A DNA stretch of 64,000 nucleotides from Taxillus chinensis (taxonomy: Eukaryota > Streptophyta > Magnoliopsida > Santalales > Loranthaceae). Made by a program: the position numbers and the translations under genes. A model generated the notes under the pieces. That model did not search any database. It was given only the letters and a program-made list of their open reading frames with translations, and had not been told where the DNA came from. The first letter of the stretch is position 1. Every line of letters begins with the position of its first letter. Shown here piece by piece: positions 10,650 through 22,532 of the stretch. Where the stretch lies: the NCBI GenBank assembly GCA_023512835.1, contig CM042087.1:14354853-14418852 (forward strand). Reading direction: 5' to 3'.

Positions 10650-11136
10650 ATGTGATGTCTTCGAATTGCTCGGCTAACTCTGCAACGTGCTTCCGATATG
10701 GGATTAATTTGTGGTTTCGAGTCTCCCATTCACCCCTTACTTGAAATATGATGAGTGCCGAATCGCCGAACACTCGTAATTTTTTGATTCCTTTGTGAAT
10801 GGCTTCTTGAAGTCCCATCACACAAGCCTCATACTCTGCCACATTGTTTGTACAAGGGAAGGTTAGCTTTGCCACCATGGGGAAATGTTCGCCTTTTGGG
10901 GATATCAGGATGGCCCCAACACCGTGACCTAAGAGACTAGAGGCTCCATCGAACCACATCGTCCATATGTCTGATACTTTGGCCGAAATGATGTTAATGT
11001 GCTCATCTGGGAAGCCAATAGTCATGGGCTCAAAGTCCTCCAGCGCTCTATCTCGCGTATAGTGGCTATCGCTCTTCCTTTTATGGCTTTTTGAGGTACG
11101 TAGATGATATCGTACTCCGATAGGATCAACTACCAT
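10628..11136 (-). pseudogene. Second (archaeal-type) RNase H domain of Tat-like pol
   Basis: The protein MWFDGASSLLGHGVGAILIS, then a TNNVAEYEACVMGLQEA block and LRVFGDSALIIFQVRGEW, is an RNase H fold with the expected Asp, Glu and Asp positions (FDGA, AEYEA, GDS). Carrying this in addition to the RT-linked RNase H is characteristic of the Tat lineage. Frame changes toward both neighbours show that the polyprotein is broken. Confidence 0.8.
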
Positions 11137-12211
11137 TTGGCGATTCTTCCATAAATGGATGGTTTTTCCAAGAGATATTTGAGCGGATCATGCCTTGAAA
11201 TCAGCCAAGTAGTATGATAAAGGGTGTATTGCCTCAATCTTCTCGTTATCCAGACAAGAGCACAACACGTCTTCTCCAAGGGCGTGTAGTTTTCTTCATT
11301 GATGGTGAACTTCTTGCTGAGGTAATAAATGGTCTGCTCCTTCTTGCCTGTAGAATCATGTTGCCCCAAAACACAACCCATCGCTGACTCTTGAACGGTC
11401 AAGTATAAGATCAGAGGTCTATCCGGTACTGGTGGGACCAAAATAGGTGGATTAGACAGATATTGTTTGATCTTGTCAAAAGCTTCTTGGCACTTGTCAT
11501 TCCAAATTTTTGGGTTATTCTTTCGTAAAGTCTTGAAAATGGGTTCACACGTGGCTGTCAGCTGGGAAATAAATCGGGCAATATAATTCAGTCGCCCTAG
11601 GAATCCTCTAACCTCCTTGATGGTCAATATCATGTCGTCCACATATACCTCGACTTCTTTATGCATCATGTCGTGGAATAGAGTCACCATGGCCCGCTGA
11701 TAGGTTGCCCCTGCGTTCCTCAGGCCAAAAGGCATCACATTATAGCAGAAAGTGCCCCAAAGTGTCGTGAATGTGGTCCTCTCTTTGTGTTCGGGGGCCA
11801 TACGAATTTGATTATAGCCCGAGAAACCATCCATGAAGGAGAATAAGGCATGTTTTGCTGTATTATCCACTAAGGTGTCAATATGAGGAAGCGGGAAGTT
11901 GTCTTTCGGACTGGCCCAATTCAGGATCTCTTATAGACACACATGCGGTTTTTGCTCCTTTCTTTGGTCCTTGGTACAACATTAGCGACCCATATGGATA
12001 GTGAGAGACACTTAGGAAACCCGCATCCCATTGCTTTTTGACTTCTTCTTTAATCTTCGTATCTCTCTATTCTTCGCAATTCTGCTGTCTTGGTTTGCAC
12101 TCCGCTTCACGGGTATGTGATGTTGCACACATCTGTGTTAATCCGGGCATATCTTGGTATGACCATGCAAAAATGTTGATGTAGCTTCTTAACGGCTCGA
12201 ATAACTTCCTC
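11130..12211 (-). pseudogene. pol: Tat-like reverse transcriptase and RNase H, interrupted
   Basis: Minus-strand frame 11870-11130 carries FSFMDGFSGYNQIRMAPEHK, FCYNVMPFGLRNAGATYQRA and the catalytic YVDDM. It then passes directly to KEVRGFLGRLNYIARF and an RNase H segment (ILYLTVQESAMGCVLGQHD). The usual stretch of roughly 60-70 residues between YVDDM and EVRGFLG is missing without loss of frame. More N-terminal pol (an IFAWSYQDMPGL-type block) continues to about 12211 in other frames and is cut by the type A insertion at 12217; the rest resumes at 20933. RT copies the element RNA; this copy is defective. Confidence 0.85.
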
Positions 12212-12714
12212 TAGATTGTCACGCCCGGATTTCCAACCCGAGGAAACCGGTACGTGACTCCCCATTCACCCACACGGAGGGCAAAGGGGTTGGATTACTT
12301 GGATGCCACAAACAAGTCTAACAATTACAATAAATCAAACAAGCCACATCTTTATTTAATTCCATATATCAAAGGTTCACAAAACAACCATGTTCCTTAT
12401 TACAATTCAATCCCTTAGTACATTTCCCACCCTGGGGTTACATAAATCATAAAATTACATTACCGAAATAAACAATAAAATGGAGATGGTCTTCCACCTT
12501 GGTGTTCCCACCTAACGCCTGTAGGTTCCTGTAAAGAAAACAACATGGTAGGAGGGGTGAGCAACCACAGCTCAGGAGGGATCATGTCTCCCCAACCCAT
12601 CCCATGCACCTAATATCTACATGCCTTGTGTACAAGTGCCGTGTCGTGTTACAATTATTCCACCAGATGTAATTACAGGCTATAATAGCAAATGCAATCA
12701 TACACGGGCTGGTA

Positions 12715-12960
12715 CATAAACACTCCCGGGCTTCCACGACCACCGGGTTTCCAATAACAGTCCCGGGCTTCCACAACACCGGGTTACAAGAACGGTCCCG
12801 GCCCGCCCACCGGGTTCCACAAACAGCCCGGCTCCACAACCACCGGGTTCCACAAAACAGTCCCGGGTTCAAAAGACAGTCCCGGCTTCCACGGCCACCG
12901 GGTTCCACAAAACAGTCCCGGGCTTCCACGGCCACCGGGTGTACAAGCAAACACGCAACA
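12715..12960. repeat. CCCGGG/CACCGGG minisatellite in type A LTR
   Basis: Six to seven degenerate units of about 30-39 bp are built from GTCCCGGGCTTCCACG and GCCACCGGGTTCCACAAAA. The homologous array in the partner LTR (about 19446-19660) differs in unit number. A diverged version lies at about 46610-46740 in the Tekay-like LTR. Confidence 0.8.
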
Positions 12961-13533
12961 CACATGGCCATACGGGCATAACATCAAACACTTAGTATGC
13001 TCACCACACAGGAATAACATCGAACACTTAGCATGCATATATCCACAAGCTCATAAACCCAGCCACAGACATAATCTAACACACTTGGACGTGCGTGGCC
13101 TCACAGCATTACCTCAAACACATAACATGCACGGCCTCACGGGGCATTACCTCAAACACATAACATGCACAGACCTCAGCATTATGTCAAACACTTGGCA
13201 AGGCATATATACATATATCCAAACAACACGCCATTGAAGGCCAACATTCATATAGGAGATCACACCTATATGAATTTACATATAAATATATATACAGATA
13301 CGGCCCCAGACCGCCCTAGGACCCTAGGACAGGAGGAGGGTTTAGGAAGAACAGAACCCCTACCTTAAAGCAGATCTTCCTTGCTCCCGCGCCAAACGCC
13401 GTCCTCCCCACGCAAGATGCTCCTGAGAAGCACCAAAGAACTCCCCTTCCCTCTCTCTCTCTAGCTCTCTCTCTCTCAGCGGCGGAATGCAGCAAAGGAA
13501 CACAAGAACCCTAAACTCAAACTCAAGCCCTCC

Positions 13534-13611
13534 TTATATAGACACCATCCACATCAAAACGACGTAGTTTTGATTAAGTAAACCCAGGGATCAAAACGAC
13601 GTAGTTTTGAT
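13534..13611 (-). promoter_or_regulatory. Type A LTR core promoter (3' LTR copy)
   Basis: On the minus strand, two copies of the near-palindrome with core AAAACTACGTCGTTTT (13590-13611 and 13553-13574) precede a TATATAAGGA box (13534-13541). A (GA)n run at about 13443-13478 follows downstream. The partner LTR has the motifs at 20304-20325 and 20267-20288. Confidence 0.6.
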
Positions 13612-13741
13612 CACACAAGTTAGCACCTATCCGCACCCATATAGGCCAAAATACTCGAATTTCAACATGGTCCTTTGGAGAAAGGTCATTAGAATGACAA
13701 AACCAAGGGAACCATGCAAAAATATGCTCGCACGCCAATTT

Positions 13742-13767
13742 GCACGCCAATTCCCCAATTGGCGTGC
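13742..13767. repeat. Perfect 11-bp-arm palindrome in LTR U3
   Basis: The arms are GCACGCCAATT and AATTGGCGTGC with spacer CCCC, followed by AGCTCCAAATGC. The same palindrome lies at 20457-20482. Variant palindromes with both arms changed occupy the same place in other LTRs (47714-47741, 59034-59055, 62134-62155). Confidence 0.9.
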
Positions 13768-14173
13768 AGCTCCAAATGCACTCAAACTTCACCACAAGTC
13801 TCCTTGCATCTTGTAGAGGCCTGAGGAGCAAAAATATGCTTGCACGTGAAATGGGTGAATTCACGTTCAGCTCCAAATGCTCTGAAATTTCGTGGTAGAT
13901 AGAGGACCTCATTCTAAGAAACTTTTGTTCTTGCACGCCAATTGTTTGAGGCCATCTACTAGGTCAAAAGTGAGCTCCAAGATCAGCCAAAACAACTTAA
14001 AACCGCCTCAAAACGCATAGCATCTTCCTAGGGCATAAAGGTACGTTACCACTTGTCACATGCACCTCCCAAAAGTCCCCTCTTGGGCTCATCTCTTACC
14101 TTACACTTGTGTACCAACATCCAAGGTGTTTGTGGTTAACTCCTTACACACGGGTTACACACGGGTCATTACA

Positions 14174-14200
14174 TCCTCTCCCCCTTAAAACTTTTCGTCC
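14174..14200 (-). other. Polypurine tract of type A element
   Basis: The minus strand reads AAAAGTTTTAAGGGGGAGAG then GA, directly before TGTAATGACCC. TTTTCGAGGACGAAAAG just upstream is the usual Tekay-type context. Confidence 0.8.
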
Positions 14201-14516
14201 TCGAAAAGAAATGACATACGAGGAAAACAAACCCAAGTTACCCATTTGCCACACGGCAAGCCACAACACCCAAATGGGTCATACACCGCACATTATACAC
14301 AATAAAGACATAACAAGGTACCACCATAATCCATAACCACATGCCTCACAATATATGCATATAACACATATCCGCATGTCACAAATACACATCTCAAGAC
14401 ACATTTCACTAACAACATATCTAAAATATAAAATAAATACACCAAAGCATACGCAACTAATACAAGAAATACACATCACAATCCTTGGCCAACAGCCACC
14501 AACACCACCTCCCACT

Positions 14517-14575
14517 CTTAAGATTGTTCGTCCTCGAACAACGCCAGGTGTTGCTCACGCATCATGGACTCAGGT
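14517..14575 (-). pseudogene. C-terminal tail of chromovirus polyprotein in type A element
   Basis: The minus strand encodes about 20 residues ending LFEDEQS and a stop, matching the C-terminal tail of the Tekay-like polyprotein at 48373 (…ELFEDEQS). The rest of the chromodomain and pol is gone. Confidence 0.6.
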
Positions 14576-14589
14576 TCCATGTTTCCTCC

Positions 14590-17500
14590 ATAGGACGTGT
14601 CGTCCGCTAAAAGACAACACACCTTCCAAAATGCACATGCTGAGGCACATCATCCACAACCATTCACATACCCGCGAACGAAGATATCACACAATAACAC
14701 ACATGAAGGTACGTACCCGCAGACCCAATACAACACAAAGATGATAAGGAAACACATATTCTAATCTCACCAACAACCATTGTTCTCCTCACCTAACACA
14801 TGTCACAAGTATTCACATGTCACGACGGTATAAGACATATACGCCCATCACCAACACGTTTAACAAATCACATAAGGTCACGTAGCAACTCACATCATAA
14901 ACACCACCACAAGGAACAAGTCATAAACAAAACACTACTACACGTTTAACGTTCCACCGCCCGTTCACCATCATTATAAACTCATCCGTTGGGAGTTTCC
15001 TCACACCCTTCCCACCTTTGGACTTTTCGTCCCCGAAAAGGGAAACCAAATAGTAAACAACGCGAAAAGATCAAAGCAACACATAATGTAGTCATTACCA
15101 CAAATGTTGGAGATGCCAACTCGCGGCATGATGGGACCAACACTCCACAACGTAAAATACCCAACAATTGGGAGTTGAAGTCAACGCAGCCTCGGCCCAT
15201 AGGTAGACCACACCCTAACAAAGAAGCACAATGAGGTCACAATGAAACACAAACAAATAGGATAAAGCATTATGCAAACCACAATCACATTCCCACCCAG
15301 GGAGCTCACCTCGGCGAAGACCATCATCATGCGAAAACCACCTCACTCAAGCGAGGAACATTGAAACCCCACCAACGCCAATGGTGACGCAGAACGGAGT
15401 ACAAGCCTAGACATAGAAACACGAGAATGGAGTGTGCCCTTAACCACTCGGTCGCAGTCAACCTGGCGCCCAACGGAGTCCAAGGATGCACTAAAAACAA
15501 GAAATGCAAGACCACACACACAACCATGGTAAGACCAAAACCCACTATCGGGCTATCACTAGTCACCGACTTTGAGAATCGACCTCCTTGATCACGGTCA
15601 AACAGAGATCCGCCAAGGTCCCACACGCCTTCACAACCGAGGCTTACCGTACAGCCCAAGAGATAATGCCTTACCAAGTCGCGCAGACGGACCACGCGAT
15701 AGGAATCCCTTGACGCCAAGTAGCTATGAACATCATAGTCCCCCCCCCCACACCGAAAACGCTCCTATCTCGCAACCTGACCACAATGGAATCCTCTCGT
15801 GTCACCACTCACAGGTCACAAGAAAATCCCTTGCCTCCAAGACATACTCCACCTCATGGCCCACCAACTCCACTATATCAACTATTACGTTTTATCTCGA
15901 CACACCAGCAAAACACTCAAATGGACCAAGAAATACTCAGGCTCTAGCCGCAGCTTAATATGGTGACCGCAATTCCTCCGGGTAGGCCCAAGAAACGAGG
16001 CATGCAAACTCCTTATTCGGGACATTCACGTAGCTCCCAAACACACCAACACTTTGATGGCGTGGACCATGTCACTTGCCGCATCAAAACACACACGAAA
16101 GACTTTCAAGAAGAACATATGTAGCATGAGGACCCCATGGTAGCCGCAGGACACAAGTCTCCCCCCAAAGGGGTAAAGACTAATACCCCTTACAAGCAAA
16201 ACTCACATCCGACTCCATTTAGTGAATCACAACGCATCAATACTTTCACACTTTTAATTAGCATGCCATCATATGTGACAAGGAATAACATCAACATTAC
16301 ACATAACACCCCTCTTCATCCCACACCGCACATAATATGCGCATGCATCACCTCTTACTCCTCTCGCATATGAATGCCACGAGGCCCACACATAAGAACT
16401 TTGCTATACCCCTTTAGCACATATGTAACACACACAACAAAACAAAGCGACCACAACACACGAAATAAACTACCAGGGTAGAACACATGTAAGAGAGGAC
16501 ATACTAGTCCCCACCTCCTCGCCTCTTTTAAGCCTATTACCCACACGACATGGATTAACGGAATGGTCCTACCACCAGGAATACATCCTCAACCCCTCGG
16601 AAGATGTCTCCAAATTATGGGGGAAAAACCCAAACAAGGCCTGCCCAATCTCACTCGCTTGCTGCTTGCACCGATTGGGTTCACCGGGCAGGATCCTATA
16701 AACTCACTCATAACCTAGTTCCGGAACTCATCACATTCTTATACATACGCAAACCCATTTCACCACATATCCTATGAACATTACCCAAGGTCTTTCACAC
16801 ACCACCAGCATGACACGTGGTCAATGTTTGGCCACCCAAGAATTTGCAGCCATTTCCATAGGACACCCACAAGAATCTTAAAACCACATACCACTCTCGC
16901 CAATCAATTTAGATTTCAATGACTCAAGGGGTGGGTTATACTAGTGGCAAGTTCCTCCCTCAACCTTGACACTTGGAAAGGTTACCAAAAGAACATCCTT
17001 CTTAAGTAAAGCACATCTACAAAACCTCTACTCACAAGAAAACACATTTCTATTACTCAAGGTTGCCACAATGGGTCACACACTACCCACAAGCCACTAA
17101 CTCATGCCTCCAGCTTCCTAGGCTAGCTAGGCCGGAGGTAATCTCACCTACGCTAGAGTATTAGGGGTAACACAATGACATTTATTACTTTCTCACACAC
17201 GGGCGCCCAAAATTGACTACCACACGAAGATGCAATTAACACTTTAGACCGCATTAAAACCACCAGCTCTTTCCAATAACCGCTTATAACCATTAGTAAT
17301 TTATTAGTCTTTTGGTATCATATATATATTTTATTTATTTATTTTACTCATTTATTCTCTAGTAGGTCCCCAACTACGTCCATCCAAAATGGTAACTCAA
17401 ACGACCTTCTAAGCCTCACCTAACATAAAACAAGGTGGCTCAAGAGCCCACCCAAATAAAATACCCCTTTATCACAAGTGTCTTAATCAAATTGCTAGAA

Positions 17501-18324
17501 ACGCAACAATCAAAGGTTCACCCACCTCACCTAATCCTCGCACGAGACTCAACCGATCACTATCATTAAAGGAATATGATACCACCACTAAACGAAATCT
17601 TAACACGCGAGAATCAAAATCGTACCCGTGACTAAGGAAAGTTCCGCCATGCTCTCCTCCTAGCCTCACTTGAATTTTGCTTTGTCCCTAGCTCGTTGAG
17701 CCGCCTTCTAGCACCATGACTTGTTTTACCAAAACAGGCTGTCGGGAGATGTCCTACTTTCCAATGTCCCGGTTGTCCACTGCAAGAACAACCCCTTTGG
17801 GAAACCGGTCTCTACCTCTTGAGCCCCTTTCTGCTCGATCAGAGACAACTATGCTTCAATTAATCTTCACCCAAGATCCCCCCCGATGATGTGGGGTTGA
17901 TAGCTCTCGACGTACCTCGCTCTTAATCGGTTGTCAAATCTCATCCCTCAACTCTTGCATTACCAGGCTTAAGATGCCAACCTCATTACTTACATCCTGC
18001 AGCTCTCCCACTTGCCCGGCCTGGGGGGCGGGCTTCTTTGCTACCTCAATAGTCGTACCGGTCACAATTTTCGGAGACATTGGCTCCACGAAAAAGGCAG
18101 CGCTCTAGGTCATCACTCCATAATCTCAACAATCGCGAGACCACTACCGACTAAGCAACTTAAGCTATAACACGCATTATTACCATACAAGTCTATAGAG
18201 TTCACATTTAACAGATTATACCAATTTTACATTCCATTGCATTGCTCATAACCACGCTTATTTCACACAAGACCAAGCAAATCACATGTTCAACCATTCA
18301 CATAACACCAAACAAATCACATTT

Positions 18325-18357
<33 letters not shown>

Positions 18358-18684
18358 TTAACAGGTCACAAGCCTCAAGTTTCCAAGCACACCGTTTCAC
18401 TTCCACAATTTCTTTTCCATGTTTCCATGCTCAAATCATCACAAAATTTCAGAGTTGCACAATTGAAACTTTATCATGTTCAAACCCTTTATCCATGCAA
18501 TTACACACACCGCACACATTTCGGCTTCTCATTAAACCACATTGCACAAGCATCCATTCCACAAGCACACAAATCAACTAAACAAGGACCTTTCCTTGTA
18601 GTCATGCTCAAGGTACTTCAAATAAAATCGAGCGTTGCACGTTCCACGCCTTATCACATTATTCATATTTTCTTTTATCACAAT

Positions 18685-18722
<38 letters not shown>

Positions 18723-18941
18723 CAGGTATCCACACCTTCACATACAACAACCAATGCAACTAGTGCCCTAATGCCAATGCATGCAAATCCTACCACAAGA
18801 CTGGACTACCCCAAGTACACCTTGGAGGCTCCAAGAGGACCGTGTTGATCGAGGCACGTCCCTCCAGGCTCCTCCAAAGGACCCAAGATAACCAAGTCCG
18901 CCCACTACCCTAGGCCAACTAGACCATGCTCGATACCATAT
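14590..18941 (-). other. Non-coding internal region of type A element
   Basis: About 4.3 kb that is A/C-rich on the + strand, with no recognisable Gag or Pol domain and only short random frames. Two long homopolymers occur (T runs at about 18327-18356 and 18687-18722, which are A runs in the sense strand). The internal region of a LARD fits this description. Confidence 0.65.
18926..18941 (-). other. Primer-binding site of type A element
   Basis: The minus strand reads ATATGGTATCGAGCATGG right after the LTR end GGCGTGACA. It resembles the iMet-tRNA PBS TGGTATCAGAGC with one base lost. The same altered form (AGTATCGAGC) follows the LTR end at 30226. Confidence 0.65.
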
Positions 18942-20927
18942 TGTCACGCCCCGGATTTCCAACCCGAGGAAACCGGTACGTGACTCCCCATTCACCCACA
19001 CGGAGGGCAAAGGGGTTGGATTCTTGGATGCCACAAACAAGTCTAACAATTACAATAAATCAAACAAGCCATATCTTTATTTAATTCCATATATCAAAGG
19101 TTCACAAAACAACCATGTTCCTTATTACAATTCAATCCCTTAATACATTTCCCACCCTGGGGTTACATAAATCATAAAATTACATTACCGAAATAAACAA
19201 TAAAATGGAGATGGTCTTCCACCTTGGTGTTCCCACCTAACGCCTGTAGGTTCCGTAAAGAAAACAACATGGTAGGAGGGGTGAGCAACCACAGCTCGGT
19301 AGGGATCATGTCTCCCCAACCCATCCCATGCACCTAATATCTACATGCCTTGTGTACAAGTGCCGTGTCGTGTTACAATTATTCCACCAGATGTAATTAC
19401 AGGCTATAATAAGCAAATGCAATCATACACGGGCTGGTACATAAACACTCCCGGCTTCCACACCACCGGTTTCCATCCGGGTTTCCAATAACATCCCGGG
19501 CTACAAGAACACCGGGTTACAAGACCGGTCCACAAGCTTCCACACCACCGGGTTCCACAAAACGGTCCCAGGCTTCCACGACCACCGGGTTCCACAAAAT
19601 AGCTCCACAAGCACCGGGTCCACGGTCCCGGCTTCCACGCCACCGGGTGTACAAGCAAACACGCAAAGCACACATGGCCATACAGGCATAACATCAAACA
19701 CTTAGTATGCTCACCACACAGAATAACATCGAACACTTAGCATGCATATATCCACAAGCTCATAAACCCAACACACAGACATAATCTAACACACCGGACG
19801 TGCGTGGCCTCACAGGCATTACCTCAAACACATAACATGCACGGCCTCACAGCATTACCTCAAACACATAACATGCACGACCTCACAAGGCATTATGTCA
19901 AACACTTGGCGTGCATATATACATATATCCAAACAACACGCCATTGAAGGCCAACATTCATATAGGAGATCACACCTATATGAATTTACATATAAATATA
20001 TATACGGATATGATCAGACCGCCCCTAGGACCCTAGGACGAGGAGGGTTTAGGAAAGAAACGGAACCCCTACCTTAAAGCAATCTTCCTTGCTCCCGCGC
20101 CAAACGCCGTCCTCCCCACGCAAGATGCTCCAGGCCGAACAACCAAGCAACTCCCCTTCCCTCTCTCTCTCTAGCTCTCTCTCTCTCTCGGGCAAGCAAT
20201 TGCAAAGAAAGGAACACAAGAACCCTAAACTCAAACTCAAGCCCTCCTTATATAGACACCATCCACATCAAAACGACGTAGTTTTGATTAAGTAAACCCC
20301 AGGATCAAAACGACGTAGTTTTGATCACACAAGTTAGCACCTATCCGCACCCATATAGGCCAAAATACTCGGAATTTCAACATGGTCCTTTGGAGAAAGG
20401 TCATTAGAATGACAAAACCAAGGGAACCATGCAAAAATATGCTTGCACGCCAATTTGCACGCCAATTCCCCAATTGGCGTGCAGCTCCAAATGCACTCAA
20501 ACTTCACCACAAGTCTCCTTGCATCTTGTAGAGGCCTGAGGAGCAAAAATATGCTTGCACGTGAAATGGGTGAATTCACGTTCAGCTCCAAATGCTCTGA
20601 AATTTCTGTGGTAGATAGAGGACCTCATTCTAAGAAACTTTTGTTCTTGCACGCCAATTGTTTGAGGCCATCTACTAGGTCAAAAGTGAGCTCCAAGATC
20701 AGCCAAAACAGCTTTAAACCGCCTGAAACGCATCTTCCTAGGGCAAAAGGTACGCATAGCACCTCTTCTCTTGGGCAAAGGTACCAAAAAGGTGGTGTAA
20801 CACTTGTCACACGGACACTCCCAAAAGTCCCCTCTGGGGCTCATTCTCTTACCTCACACTTGTGCACCAACATCCAAGGGTTTTTGTGGTTAACTTCTTT
20901 ACACATGTGTTAGCACACGGTCATTAC
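18942..20927 (-). repeat. 5' LTR of type A element
   Basis: This is the partner of 12217-14173, about 1.99 kb and collinear. Its right end reads GTCATTAC and lacks the final A of the canonical ...CATTACA. It is followed by the second TSD copy TCGAT. Confidence 0.9.
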
Positions 20928-20932
20928 TCGAT

Positions 20933-22431
20933 GTCGGTAGCTATCAAAGATCCCACCCTCAATTCTTTTGGTTCGGTGTCGTCCCCAAATTCACTTGTTT
21001 CTCTTGGTCTTCACTTGGAACGGATAAACGGTCTTCCCTTTCCAATAGGCGTATAATCTCCCCCGGTAGCTCAAGTGTCTCTTCTATCTCATTCTCATCA
21101 GCCTTCAAACACGGGTGCTCCCGGTTTGGACTTTTGTCAAACCTTTGGCATCTCGTTTCGCTTTCGCATACTATGTTTTCATTGACATTGTGATACCTGT
21201 TTATAAGAGAATGACAAGTTGGTAACCAAATATGATATGCATATGTGATGAATGGAATGCACCATGAAAGATTTGAAAAACACATTTTATTGGAGGGTTT
21301 AAGGAAAAACAAATGTTCACAGCTTCAAAGTACATTAAAATAGAATACATTAGATCCCAAGACCCGTAAGCATTACATTATGGGGAGGTCCAGGCTAGTC
21401 CAATTGTTCAAAGGCTGGTTGGGATCCTCTCGCACTAACTCGACCCATCTCGCTTGGTGCATGCTCATTTATGTCCAAGACGGCTACAATCCCCGTCTTG
21501 GGCTCAGGTTGGCTCTTGTGGATAAACCCTCCACTTCGGAATGTAACATTCAAAGGGGGAAAACTTCTCCTTTCTTCTTGTCTTGCCTTTTCTCGAATCT
21601 TGCCATTCCGACTTCTCTCTTCTTGATAGCTTCCCTCCGTCTGTCGGCTTTTGTAGGGACGTAGCCTAGCCCAAATTTTTCGGTATTTTCTCGGATGGTC
21701 AGGGTTTCGAATCCCTTGAGCCGTCAGGCCTAATCCTTGCCCCGGTTTGTACCCTGTTTGATCATAGTGGGCTGCAACCATTTTTGCCGCCTTCGAGAGA
21801 CGATGGTCCGGGGCGAAGCGATGTTCACCATCTCAAAAGCCCGATAGAGCATTCTGGCACATCTTCGTTACTTTCAATATAAGGGACTGATGCCGGTTTG
21901 GTGACGAGGAAACTTGTCTCCCCCAGAGATGCGGATGAGCTGGTTCCCCATTACAAAATTCATCTTCTGGTGGAGACTTGATGGCACTGCCCCTACCATG
22001 TGGATCCAGGGTCTTCCCAACAAACAACTCGCAATATGGAGTGATGTCCATTACCCGAAATTCCACCGTAAAAGTAGTTGGCCCAATCATGAGTGGAATA
22101 TCCGGAGTTCCCACCACGTCACGCTTTCCTCCATCGAATGCCCGTACCTTCATCGTACGGGACGCATATAGGACGCGTCAATTGGAAGTTGCTGCAAGAT
22201 ATGCAAGGGCATAATGTTCAAGGCCGAGCCGTTGTCAATAAGTACGCGGGCTATGGTGTGCTCCTTGCATTTGACCGTGATGTGCAAAGCTTTTATATGT
22301 CCTTTCCCTTCCTGGGGTAGCTCGTCATCTCCAAAGCTAATGACGTTGTTCATGATGAGGTTACTAGCGATTCCGTCAACATTTGCCACTAAGACGGTCG
22401 GTGGAACATAGGCTTGGCTCAGAACTTTCAA
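20933..22431 (-). pseudogene. Tat-like protease and protease-RT linker
   Basis: Minus-strand frame 22431-22150 carries the retropepsin motif VLIDNGSALNIMP preceded by LHITVKCKEHTIAR. The flanking frame 22153-21833 carries VRAFDGGKRDVVG, IGPTTFTVEFRVMDI and YCELFVGKTLDPHG, the C-terminal half of a Tat-type protease with altered flap residues. Protease processes the Gag-Pol polyprotein. Downstream linker frames (21312-20959) have no recognised domain. Frameshifts separate the pieces, so it is inactive. Confidence 0.8.
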
Positions 22432-22532
22432 GCAGTGCTTCCCGGTGAGGTTGGGAATCCATCATTAATGAGAGCAAGGAGATGCGGGCCGGTTGTCGGC
22501 TTAGCCGATCCACAATATTATACTCGCTCGTT

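Larger units (their letters stand above)
12217..14173 (-). repeat. 3' LTR of type A element
   Basis: The LTR reads TGTCACGCCCGG...GGGTCATTACA on the + strand. It is nearly the same as 18942-20927, with many small indels in the CCCGGG minisatellite. It holds, in + strand order, the conserved GGAGGGGTGAGC...CTCAG block (12551-12575), the minisatellite, a CT run, a TATA box, two copies of the AAAACGACGTAGTTTT motif and the palindromes of U3. Confidence 0.9.
12217..20927 (-). mobile_element. Type A non-autonomous long-LTR retrotransposon (LARD-like) nested in Tat pol
   Basis: Two LTRs of about 1.96-1.99 kb (12217-14173, 18942-20927) flank about 4.77 kb with almost no coding capacity. The TSD is TAGAT (12212-12216) and TCGAT (20928-20932), with one mismatch. 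The host reading frame on the two sides is consistent with an insertion into one ORF. A polypurine tract adjoins the left LTR and an iMet-type PBS adjoins the right LTR, so the element reads on the minus strand. The only coding relic is a short tail of a chromovirus polyprotein (14517-14575). It belongs with the Tekay/Del-like families and would need proteins in trans. Confidence 0.85.
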
